Shown here in pieces: positions 26,901 to 33,734 of a DNA stretch of 64,000 nucleotides. The stretch covers positions 1 through 64,000 of the forward strand of contig NZ_PJJM01000092.1 in the NCBI RefSeq assembly GCF_002929805.1, in the 5' to 3' direction. The notes below the pieces were generated by a model. That model was not told the origin of the DNA. It did no database searches and was given only the letters and a program-made list of their open reading frames with translations. Both the position numbers and the translations under genes were made by a program. Positions within the stretch are counted from its first letter, which is position 1. Every line of letters starts with the position of its first letter. The stretch comes from Cryobacterium sp. Y50 (GTDB lineage Bacteria > Actinomycetota > Actinomycetes > Actinomycetales > Microbacteriaceae).

Positions 26901-27333
26901 TATTCTCCAGGCCACCTTCGAACGCTCCGAATGGGCTGATCGCCGGCCGGTTGACGTTGAGATCGAAATTCACCACGTGCTCGCCGGGCAGGTTTTCGTC
27001 TGCAAGCTCGACGCCGTCTACCGTACCGAAACCGGGTTCCAGGTAGTCGACTGGAAAACCGGGCGGGCGCCCAAGAACGCCGCCGACCTGGAACTCAAAC
27101 AGACTCAGCTCGCGCTGTACCGGCTCGCCTACGCCCGGTGGAAGGGGATCGATCCGAGCATCGTCGATGCCGTGTTCTATTTCGTCGCCGACGATATCGT
27201 CATCACCCCCGAGCGTCTCTACTCGGAGTCCGACCTTCTTGCGGCTTGGTCCGGGGCATTGGCCCCGGTGTTGGCGTCGTCAGAGTCCGCGTCGTCACGG
27301 TCGGAGTCAGCGGTCAGTCCCGAAAAGTTATAG
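23953..27333 (+). CDS. adnB: ATP-dependent helicase-nuclease subunit AdnB-like
   Basis: A 1126-residue UvrD-like helicase-nuclease, partner of AdnA. Motifs: GAGSGKTETMANR (Walker A, about 38), LTFTRKAAGEL (Ia), LLDEYQDTSVLQ (II), VGDPHQSIYGWRG (III), LTVHGAKGLEWD (V) and IYVATTRAKREL (VI), all canonical, so this is the stronger motor. The C-terminal nuclease has LGTLFHSWVERR (His), CKLDAVYRTE (Asp), VVDWKTG (D-x-K) and QTQLALYRLAY. An Asp/Ser repeat (DSDSDSD, about residue 110) is an insertion in domain 1A. The last 115 bp overlap the tail of the convergent phosphotransferase gene. Confidence 0.92.
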   Translation: MSLLSTTTTVSALDIAAALNMFAPTIEQQAVIEAPLTPTLVVAGAGSGKTETMANRVLWLLANGHARPDQILGLTFTRKAAGELSERINKRISDLETAGLMPITVDADSDSDSDHGTAAESSDLFNTPSVSTYNSFASRLFTDNALLLGREPESVLLSETSAWLLARRVVIDYGDGRLVPFGKSLDLVTDAVLQLSRALAENPPAVHLGQPGAPHDLTGLADSFGYLPDLPYGNPRKKTPYASVTDSLAAVVPLPVLAELAARYSREKRRLGLIEFSDQVALALQVCQKVDTVVDRYRDQYRVVLLDEYQDTSVLQTELLHTLFRDHPVMAVGDPHQSIYGWRGASSANLLGFGRDFNTSDFSPAITAPTMSLSFTWRNPALVLDAANTLVAPLSAALRAKPGGIQVETLKVPTGTRLGAVDALMAETIAEEAGAIADWFATRLVGEHSGAMLFRARSEMEYFAEVLRVHGVRAHVLGLGGLLSTPEVADVVSVLRVVHDPAAGSELVRLLSGARYRVGARDLQALADVARWLAGHDWAQKAISADLRGKLRASVAGDEGSSLVDALDFLGSAPDSHGQLAGFSELGRARVQSAGRQLAWLRSRAGLPLLDLVRLIEQEFRLDVELIANEANDLGLANLYSFHDTVSAFLDSDEQGTLASFLRWLKRAELQDDLGPRAEMSEQGTVQLLTVHGAKGLEWDFVAIPNLTEKSLPAASRDTSGWLRFGELPYAFRGDRSELPDLDIAGHVTQFDFDLAFQAYKAELADRHDDEERRLIYVATTRAKRELLLTGSFWGPGSTARKPSRYLTELVEAGLIAEIPDVPVEFEKPAWVDDGTELWPFDPLGGRRALVEAAAARVSASEADTPTRWSHAVTLLLEERALRLKGGGVAPVPTRIPASRFKDYVDDPAGVAAELRRPMPQRPYRATRLGTLFHSWVERRAGGATGTDRVDADLFDLDLDLADEGQGTGTLGQLDVPEQEQFAILQATFERSEWADRRPVDVEIEIHHVLAGQVFVCKLDAVYRTETGFQVVDWKTGRAPKNAADLELKQTQLALYRLAYARWKGIDPSIVDAVFYFVADDIVITPERLYSESDLLAAWSGALAPVLASSESASSRSESAVSPEKL

Positions 27334-28364
27334 CTATCGGTGTGCATGGCCGCGTGCTGGTCGTAGTCGCGGGCGGCGCGCGGCATGTGGTCGAGCATGT
27401 TCTCCACGTCACCGACGCTCATGATCGGGCCGGTTTCGGGGGAGAGCGGCTGCTGGGTGTGGCTGTGCACAGTGTCGACCAGGCCGTCGAGCATGGCGAC
27501 GGCGTCATCGACGATGGACTGGTCGTGGCTGCTGGAACCGTGCAGCAGCCAGCGGGCCAGTTCCAGTTCGGCGTACAGCATGGCGCGCTGGGTGATGTGC
27601 GTGTCGCTGCCCTGTCGGGTGCTGGAATAGGTATCGATGGCCAGTTCGGCGGCGTCACCGCGGGCGGCCAGCAGCCAGTGCAGGTCGCGCGCCGGATCGC
27701 CGACGGCCAAACCCGACCAGCCGAGAATCCCCGACACGGCGTCGTCGGTGATCAGAATGGAATCGGCCGACATCGACCCGTGCACCACGGCCGGCGCGAA
27801 CTGCCACAGGGCCTCGTCGTCGGTGCCCTGTTCCCAGCGGCGCAGCAGCGCGGCGGGCAGATAACCGGTGCTGGCGGCTCGGTCGATCAGGTCGATTGCG
27901 TCCTTGCGGCACTGTTCGGCGCTTTGCTGCGGCAGGCCGGCGGTGCCGATGAAGGCGCTCGGCAGCGAGTGGATGGCGGCTATCGCGCGCCCGATCGACC
28001 CGGCGACGCCCTCATGCCCGGTGAGGGCATCCGCATCAAAACTGTCACCGGCCAGCAGCTCATAGACCACAGCACGGGTCCCTTGAATCGGTGTCTGGCC
28101 GACGTACTCGGGCACGTCGAACGGCAGCCGGCTGCGATTGCCGGTGGTGAGCGCGCGCAGCGCCACGAGGTCCGCGGACTGCTCCGTTTCGGCCGACTGG
28201 CTGGTGGGAACGCAAATAATGAGCGCACGACCGGCCTTGTCGATGACGAGCGCCGAGTCGAACAGCCCGTGCGCGCCGGCACTGTGCTTGCGGGCGTAGG
28301 CCACGTCGAGCCCCGGAACAGCGGAGGTGGCTAACGCGGCTAGAGTGAGTTGAGTTCTGGCCAT
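27219..28364 (-). CDS. Aminoglycoside/macrolide phosphotransferase-fold protein, probably a pseudokinase
   Basis: A 381-residue protein with the APH kinase fold. In active relatives the catalytic loop reads HGD and the metal site I-D-W; here they read HGSM (Ser197 in place of Asp) and ILGW (Gly215 in place of Asp), while VGDPARDLHWLL is kept. Both key acidic residues are lost, so phosphotransfer is unlikely. The C-terminal 40 residues are an acidic low-complexity tail encoded opposite the end of adnB. The ATG at 28364 has TAACCT 7 nt upstream; an in-frame extension to 28907 would cross the divergent nudC gene and is rejected. Confidence 0.75.
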   Translation of the reverse strand: MARTQLTLAALATSAVPGLDVAYARKHSAGAHGLFDSALVIDKAGRALIICVPTSQSAETEQSADLVALRALTTGNRSRLPFDVPEYVGQTPIQGTRAVVYELLAGDSFDADALTGHEGVAGSIGRAIAAIHSLPSAFIGTAGLPQQSAEQCRKDAIDLIDRAASTGYLPAALLRRWEQGTDDEALWQFAPAVVHGSMSADSILITDDAVSGILGWSGLAVGDPARDLHWLLAARGDAAELAIDTYSSTRQGSDTHITQRAMLYAELELARWLLHGSSSHDQSIVDDAVAMLDGLVDTVHSHTQQPLSPETGPIMSVGDVENMLDHMPRAARDYDQHAAMHTDSYNFSGLTADSDRDDADSDDANTGANAPDQAARRSDSE

Positions 28365-28371
28365 GCCTTCT

Positions 28372-28377
28372 AGGTTA
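28372..28377 (-). promoter_or_regulatory. -10 element TAACCT, probable leaderless promoter of the phosphotransferase-fold gene
   Basis: TAACCT on the minus strand lies 7 nt before the ATG at 28364; the same hexamer serves dapD. Confidence 0.45.
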
Positions 28378-28448
28378 GATCGACTTGCGGTCTGGCGGTT
28401 ATCCGCCACGCCTCCATAACGCGTTCTCGCAGAGCTCGGAGATAAACC

Positions 28449-29438
28449 ATGTCGTTCACATTCACGACGAGGTTGCCGCTGTCTCGCCACGCGGTCGACC
28501 GCGACCACCTTACCCGCGACCTGACTGAGCTGTTCGACCAGCTCTGGGCGGATGCCGCCACCCGCCTTCTGCCCGTCTGGAACGGCAAAATACTGCTCGC
28601 GCCCCCCGATGCGACCAGCACCGATGCGACCAGCACCGGCGTGCACCTGGCCCTGCTGTCGCCGACGAGTCTGCACAACGCCGGCCTGCGCGTCTACCTC
28701 GGCCGGTCCCTGCCCGCTGATCTGCCCGAACCGGCCGGTACCCGCATCGTTGCCGTGCAGCTCGAGGATGACGCCGCCGCCCGCCTCGAACCCGACGAGA
28801 CACGCTGGGCGGCCTTGCGCACCGTCGCGACCGTGCTCGACGACCGCGACGCCGGGCTGTTCACCGAAGCACTCGGCGTATTCAACTGGCATGCCTCGCA
28901 CGGGCACTGCCCCCGCTGCGGTGCCGTCACCCTGGTCGAGGAGGGCGGCTGGGTGCGCCGCTGCCCGGTCGATAACAGCCAGGTTTTTCCGCGCACCGAC
29001 CCCGCCGTGATCGTGCTGATCACCGACGCCGACGACCGCATTCTGCTCGGCTCCAACGCCATGTGGGAGAACAACCGGTACTCACTGCTGGCCGGATTCG
29101 TCGAACCCGGCGAAGCCCTTGAAGCGGCCGTGATCCGCGAGATGTCCGAAGAGTCCGGCCTGCGCGTCACCGATGCGGCCTACGTCGGCTCCCAGCCGTG
29201 GCCGTTCCCGGCCTCGGTTATGTGCGGCTTCACCGCTCGCCTCGTCGACGACCAGCAAGCTCATGATCTGCTGCCCGACGGAGCTGAGATTCTCGCGCTG
29301 CGCTGGTTCAGCCGAAAAGACCTGCTTGATGCTGGTGAGTGGATGCTGCTGCCCGGCCCGTCCTCCATCGCGCACGCCATGATCGAGCGTTGGCTCGGCG
29401 CGCCGTTACCCGCCGCGACGGAATTGATTCGTCCGTGA
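28449..29438 (+). CDS. nudC: NAD(+) diphosphatase NudC (RNA deNADding-type Nudix hydrolase)
   Basis: A 329-residue Nudix enzyme that hydrolyses NAD(H), and in other bacteria NAD-capped RNA, to NMN and AMP. The Nudix box GFVEPGEALEAAVIREMSEE (about 217-236) and the NudC signature SQPWPFPASVMCGF (about 256) are intact. The zinc ribbon is HCPRC ... RRCPVD: three Cys, with Asp at the position of the fourth. An N-terminal DATST duplication (15-bp DNA repeat near 28607-28636) lies in a variable loop. GGAG precedes the ATG. The stop overlaps the uvrD2 start (GTGA). Confidence 0.93.
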   Translation: MSFTFTTRLPLSRHAVDRDHLTRDLTELFDQLWADAATRLLPVWNGKILLAPPDATSTDATSTGVHLALLSPTSLHNAGLRVYLGRSLPADLPEPAGTRIVAVQLEDDAAARLEPDETRWAALRTVATVLDDRDAGLFTEALGVFNWHASHGHCPRCGAVTLVEEGGWVRRCPVDNSQVFPRTDPAVIVLITDADDRILLGSNAMWENNRYSLLAGFVEPGEALEAAVIREMSEESGLRVTDAAYVGSQPWPFPASVMCGFTARLVDDQQAHDLLPDGAEILALRWFSRKDLLDAGEWMLLPGPSSIAHAMIERWLGAPLPAATELIRP

Positions 29439-31150
29439 CGGTCACCGCCGACTCGCTGCTTGCGGGCCTCGACGAACAGCAGCGTATTGCCGCCGAAGCT
29501 TTGATCGGCCCGGTCTGCATGCTCGCTGGCGCCGGAACCGGCAAGACCCGCGCCATAACGCACCGCATTGCGCTCGGCGTGCTGACCGGCGCCTACGCCC
29601 CGAACCGGGTCATGGCGCTCACCTTCACCAGCCGCTCGGCCGCCGAACTGCGCGGACGCCTGCGTCAGCTCGGCGCCGGGGGAGTGGCCGCGCGCACCTT
29701 TCATGCCGCAGCGCTGTCCCAGCTGAACTACTTCTGGCCGCACGTCGTCGGCGGGCAGGCGCCGCGCATCCTCGACGGCAAGGGCCGCATTCTCGGGCAC
29801 GCCGCCGAGGCTCTGCACCTCAAACTCGACACCGCCACCCTGCGCGACCTCGCCGCCGAGGTGGAATGGCGCAAAACCAGCGGTCTGAGCATTGAGCAGT
29901 ACGCGGCCGGTATCGCCCGCCGCAGCCTGCCCGGCCGACTCGACGTCGACCAGGTCGTCGCCCTGCAGCAGACCTACGAGAAGCTCAAAGACGATCGCAA
30001 GCAGATCGACTTTGAGGACGTACTGCTCGCCATGGCCGGCATGATCGAGGCCGAACCCTCCGTGGCCCTGCAGGTGCGCGAACAATACCGGTTCTTCGTC
30101 GTCGACGAATACCAGGACGTCTCGCCGCTGCAGCACGACCTGCTCGCCCTTTGGCTTGGCGACCGCCGCGACCTCTGCGTCGTCGGCGACGCGAGCCAGA
30201 CCATCTACTCCTTTGCCGGTGCTCGCAGCGACTACCTGCTGGACTTTCCGAAGGATTATGAGGACTCCACGGTAGTGCGGCTCGAACAGAATTACCGGTC
30301 GACCGCTCCGATCGTCGCCACCGCGAACCAGCTGATGCGTGGCCGGTCCGGCGCACTGACCCTGCAGTCTGCCCAGACCGACAGCGGCCCCGACCCAACG
30401 GTGCGCGGCTACGCCTCCGACATGGCCGAGGCCCGCGGCGTGGCCGAGCAGATTCTGCAACTTATCGACGCGGGCACTAAACCCGAAGACGTGGCCATCT
30501 TGTTCCGGGTCAACGTGCAGGCCGCGCTGATCGAAACGGCGCTGACCGAGGTCGGGGTAAGCTACCAGATTCGCGGCGCGAAACGGTTCTTTGACCTCCC
30601 AGAGGTGAAGCAGGCGGTGATGAGCCTGCGCGCGGCATCCGTTTCAATCATTGGGGAACCGCTGTTCAAATCGGTCAGTGACGTTCTGCGTTCGCTCGGC
30701 TGGAGCCAGGCTGCTCCGGAGACCCGCGGCGCAGTGCAGGCGCGGTGGGAATCGCTCAACGCCCTGATGGGTCTGGTCGACCAGGCCGCAGCCGGAACCA
30801 CGTTCAGACAGTTCACCGACGAGCTGATGGAGCGTCAGGCCGGCCAGCACGAACCGACGGTGTCGGCCGTGACGCTCGCCACGATGCACTCCGCTAAGGG
30901 CCTCGAGTGGGATGCGGTGTTTGTGGTCGGCCTGAGCGAGGGCCTGGTGCCGATCAGCTATGCGAGCACGTTCGAGCAGATCGACGAGGAACGCCGGCTG
31001 CTCTACGTCGGCATCACCCGCGCCCGGAAACGGCTCGCGCTGAGCTGGTCGTCCTCGGGAGTGCAGGCGCGAGGAGCTCGCGAACGCTCGCGTTTTCTGG
31101 AAGAGCTTGGCAGCCGCACCGCTCGTGCAGCCGGTGTACAGAGGCCGTGA
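29435..31150 (+). CDS. uvrD2: UvrD2-like ATP-dependent DNA helicase (short form)
   Basis: A 571-residue SF1A 3'-5' helicase: GAGTGKTRAITHRI (Walker A), LTFTSRSAAELRGR, VVDEYQDVSPLQ (II), VGDASQTIYSFAG (III), LEQNYRSTAPIV (IV), TMHSAKGLEWDAVFV (V) and LLYVGITRARKRL (VI). Mycobacterial UvrD2 is about 700 residues and ends in an HRDC domain and a Cys cluster; here the protein stops shortly after motif VI, so both are missing. The GTG at 29435 overlaps the nudC stop; an in-frame ATG at 29339 would lie inside nudC and is less likely. The last 137 bp overlap the convergent gene. Confidence 0.9.
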   Translation: MTVTADSLLAGLDEQQRIAAEALIGPVCMLAGAGTGKTRAITHRIALGVLTGAYAPNRVMALTFTSRSAAELRGRLRQLGAGGVAARTFHAAALSQLNYFWPHVVGGQAPRILDGKGRILGHAAEALHLKLDTATLRDLAAEVEWRKTSGLSIEQYAAGIARRSLPGRLDVDQVVALQQTYEKLKDDRKQIDFEDVLLAMAGMIEAEPSVALQVREQYRFFVVDEYQDVSPLQHDLLALWLGDRRDLCVVGDASQTIYSFAGARSDYLLDFPKDYEDSTVVRLEQNYRSTAPIVATANQLMRGRSGALTLQSAQTDSGPDPTVRGYASDMAEARGVAEQILQLIDAGTKPEDVAILFRVNVQAALIETALTEVGVSYQIRGAKRFFDLPEVKQAVMSLRAASVSIIGEPLFKSVSDVLRSLGWSQAAPETRGAVQARWESLNALMGLVDQAAAGTTFRQFTDELMERQAGQHEPTVSAVTLATMHSAKGLEWDAVFVVGLSEGLVPISYASTFEQIDEERRLLYVGITRARKRLALSWSSSGVQARGARERSRFLEELGSRTARAAGVQRP

Positions 31151-31886
31151 GCGCACCGCCCCGCGCGTCCAGGCGCAGTGACCGCGTGAACAACACGGAT
31201 CGGCCTGTTTCCAGGCGGTCCTGAACGAGTCCGGCCACCCGGGCGGCGAGCTCGAAGCTCAGCCGCGGAGTTTCGCTCGGGGCCTCGCGCAGCACGAGCT
31301 GGCAGGCCATGGCCGGCCAGCACGGATCGTCATCGACGTGGGCGAGTTCCAGGCAGGTCAGGCAGGGTCCGCGGCCGGGTTCGACGAGCGGCCCCACCCG
31401 CGCGGCGCTGTCACTGAAGACCACCGGCAGGTGCGGAATATCGCGGCGCAGCCAGTGCCCGTGGCGTTCAGGAGAGAAGACGTACTGCCCGATCAACACG
31501 GCCAGCTCCGGGTCGTTGTCGGGTGATGGCTCTTCGATTCCGAGGTTGGCCAGCAGCACGCGCAGCCGGATCGCGGTTGGTCCGTGGCCGTCAACCAGCA
31601 CGGTGCGGGGCAGCGGGGTGACCGGTGCCGGCGCATCGTCTGGCACGTACAACAGGGCCGGTTCGAGCAAGTCGAGCAAATGCGTTACCTCGACAACGGA
31701 TGCCCCGGCGGCAGTTCCGAGGAGCATCGCACCCGATCGATGTACCCCCGCAGAAAGTGCTGACAGCACGGCCTCGTGCGCGGGCGTCAACCCGCCGATC
31801 GTGACAATGGCGCGGTCGATGCCGAGCTGCACGCAATTCGGTGTACGCCACACCAGCGGATACCGCGGATTCAGTCTCAGGGCCAT
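31014..31886 (-). CDS. TOMM-cyclodehydratase/ThiF-like protein of the uvrD2 neighbourhood
   Basis: A 290-residue protein resembling the leader-binding half of azole-peptide cyclodehydratases and ThiF-fold proteins: LRLNPRYPLVWRTPNCVQLG at the start, and Cys pairs CLTC (GRGPCLTCLELAH) and CGC near the C-terminus that could hold one zinc. No peptide precursor, YcaO or dehydrogenase gene is nearby, and relatives next to uvrD2 in actinobacteria are conserved, so a housekeeping role is as likely as natural-product synthesis. The final 137 bp overlap the end of uvrD2 on the other strand. The ATG at 31884-31886 has no clear Shine-Dalgarno site. Confidence 0.65.
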   Translation of the reverse strand: MALRLNPRYPLVWRTPNCVQLGIDRAIVTIGGLTPAHEAVLSALSAGVHRSGAMLLGTAAGASVVEVTHLLDLLEPALLYVPDDAPAPVTPLPRTVLVDGHGPTAIRLRVLLANLGIEEPSPDNDPELAVLIGQYVFSPERHGHWLRRDIPHLPVVFSDSAARVGPLVEPGRGPCLTCLELAHVDDDPCWPAMACQLVLREAPSETPRLSFELAARVAGLVQDRLETGRSVLFTRSLRLDARGGALTASVHRLHERCGCQALPENASVRELLAPALPRTTSSARAVSGRG

Positions 31887-32007
31887 GCCGACATGATGAC
31901 GCGTCTGGTGGTCGCGCGTAAAAGTTATCCACAGGTACGGGAGTGCGGGCGCGCTTCCACCGAATAGTGGGATTCGGCGATCGCTCGGCCAGCATCGTCA
32001 GGCCGCT

Positions 32008-32206
32008 TTAATAGTGGATGATCACCCGACCGTCGATCTTGCCGTGCTTCATCTCCCCAAGCACCTCGTTGACCTCGTCGATGCGGCGCTCCGAGACCGT
32101 CGGGTGAATCTAGCCGCGCGCGTAGAGCTGCAGGGCTTTTCTATGTCTTGGCGGGTGTACACAAGGTAGCCGCCGTTCTGCTCGGCGAGGCGGAGGAAAA
32201 GCGCCG
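32008..32206 (-). pseudogene. C-terminal remnant of a zinc-dependent (MDR) alcohol dehydrogenase
   Basis: On the minus strand the translation pieces RLAEQNGGYLVYTRQDIEK, ALQLYARG, then IHPTVSERRIDEVNEVLGEM and GKIDGRVIIHY line up with the last 60 residues of AdhP-like alcohol dehydrogenases. Two lesions break it: a one-base frameshift between IEK and ALQ (around 32136) and an in-frame TAG after ARG (about 32110-32112). The rest of the gene is gone; the remnant abuts the stop codon of the DUF2342 gene. The final TAA is at 32008-32010. Confidence 0.8.
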
Positions 32207-33589
32207 CTACTCCTCGTGCGGGCGCTCGGCGCCGTCGTCACGCAGCAGGTCTTCGAGGGCCTGGTCGACGTCGTCGAGCACCTCGGGTTCCCCGCGGGCA
32301 ACGCTGGTCAGCCGAATGATCAGTGGCTGGGGATCGTCGATGTCCTCCGAAGTGGGCAACAGATCGGGGTGCGACCAGAGCGCGTCGCGCGCCTCGTTGC
32401 CGACGGCATCCGTCACGGCCTGCCACATCGCTGCTGCCTCCCGTAGCCGGCGCGGACGCAGTTCGAGACCGACCAGGGTCGCGAAAGCGGACTCAGCCGG
32501 ACCGCCTGAAGCCCGGCGGCGTTTGACCGTCTCGGCGATCGCATCCGCTTTGGGAAGTCGAACGGTGGCGCGAGCGGTGACGACGTCGACCCAGCCCTCG
32601 ACTAGGGCGAGCATCGTTTCGAGGCGGAACAGGGCCGCGAGCTGTGACTCGGACTTTTGCTGAATAAGCGAACCGTCGACCATGGCCTGGCGCAGGTCTT
32701 CGGGGTTGGACGGATCGAAACTTCCGGCCAGTTCTTCGAGCCGGCTGGAGTCGATGCTGATGCCGCGCGCATAGGCGGTGACCGCGCTGGTCAGGTGCAG
32801 GCGCAGCCAGCGGGCGTGGCGGAACAATCGGGCGTGGGCTACCTCGCGCACGGCGAGGTAGATTTGCACCTGGTCGGGCGGAACGTCGAGGCCAGCGCCG
32901 AAGTCGGCAACGTTCTGGGGGAGCAGGGCGGCCTGCTGCTCACCGAGCAGCGGAATGCCGACATCGCCGCCGCTGACAACCTCGCTGGCCAGCTGGCCGA
33001 CGACTTGGCCGAGTTGCATGGCGAACAGGGTGCCGCCGATGCTGCGCACGAGCTGGCTCGCATTGGCGACCATGCCCTGCATCTCTTCGGGAACCTGTTC
33101 GGCGAAGACCCGGGTAAGGGAATCGGAGATGCTCGTGGCGACCGGTTCGGCGAGCTGGGTCCAGAGCGGCATGGTCGCGGTGACCCACTCGCGGCGGGTC
33201 ATTAGGCGCGGTTCGACGGTGAGTTCGGCCACACTGATGATGTCATCGAGCCAGAGAGCCGCGATGTGAAAAGCTTGGCGCAGCTGAGCCTGCTGTTCAT
33301 TGGTCGCACTGAGCTGGCCAGTGGCCGCTCGCTGTTCACCCTGCGTGAGCGCAATCTTCCAGTCAACGCCGGTGCCCTGGGAGTTCATCGCGCCCTGCAA
33401 CTGCTGCATGAGCGCGGCGACGCTGGCCGGGTCGTTGGGCAGGCCGGCAGCGCCGGCGAGCTGGCTCGGGTCGATGCCGCTCTTGCCGCTCAGAATGTCG
33501 CGTAGCATGTCACGAAACTCGTCACCGTCGTCATGAGCGTTGGGTTCGCCGGGATTTTTGTCGTTCGGGGGTAGGGAGTCGTCGGCCAC
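32207..33589 (-). CDS. Zinc-dependent metalloprotease-like protein (DUF2342)
   Basis: A 460-residue member of DUF2342, annotated in actinobacteria as putative zincin or hydrolase (Rv3195 type). The core motif VREVAHARLFRHARWLRLHL (about residues 226-245) gives His residues spaced as in this family rather than a plain HEXXH, and GISID with a following Glu lies downstream. The N-terminus (1-45) is acidic and disordered, the C-terminus acidic. The GTG at 33589 follows GAGGGG. It is divergent from the PDZ/Lon-like protease gene, a conserved pairing in actinobacteria. Confidence 0.85.
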   Translation of the reverse strand: MADDSLPPNDKNPGEPNAHDDGDEFRDMLRDILSGKSGIDPSQLAGAAGLPNDPASVAALMQQLQGAMNSQGTGVDWKIALTQGEQRAATGQLSATNEQQAQLRQAFHIAALWLDDIISVAELTVEPRLMTRREWVTATMPLWTQLAEPVATSISDSLTRVFAEQVPEEMQGMVANASQLVRSIGGTLFAMQLGQVVGQLASEVVSGGDVGIPLLGEQQAALLPQNVADFGAGLDVPPDQVQIYLAVREVAHARLFRHARWLRLHLTSAVTAYARGISIDSSRLEELAGSFDPSNPEDLRQAMVDGSLIQQKSESQLAALFRLETMLALVEGWVDVVTARATVRLPKADAIAETVKRRRASGGPAESAFATLVGLELRPRRLREAAAMWQAVTDAVGNEARDALWSHPDLLPTSEDIDDPQPLIIRLTSVARGEPEVLDDVDQALEDLLRDDGAERPHEE

Positions 33590-33734
33590 TTCAGGCCCCT
33601 CTCAGTTGCATACTTCTACGCTAGTGCGAGTAGCCCGCTCGGGGCTGGGAAACATCCTAGGCTGTAGGGCTTGCTGTGCGCCCGTCGCGAACACGACCAG
33701 CAACCTCGCACAAATCAACACTCAAAGGATCACG

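Noticed and set aside
29261-30460. Minus-strand frame opposite nudC and uvrD2
   Set aside because: Antisense shadow of two well-supported genes.
31014-31886. A RiPP/azole peptide biosynthetic cluster around the cyclodehydratase-like gene
   Set aside because: No precursor peptide, YcaO, dehydrogenase or export gene is near; the gene looks like a conserved part of the uvrD2 block.
31925-31933. DnaA-box-like TTATCCACA
   Set aside because: A single copy without an AT-rich region or dnaA/dnaN nearby; not evidence for an origin.
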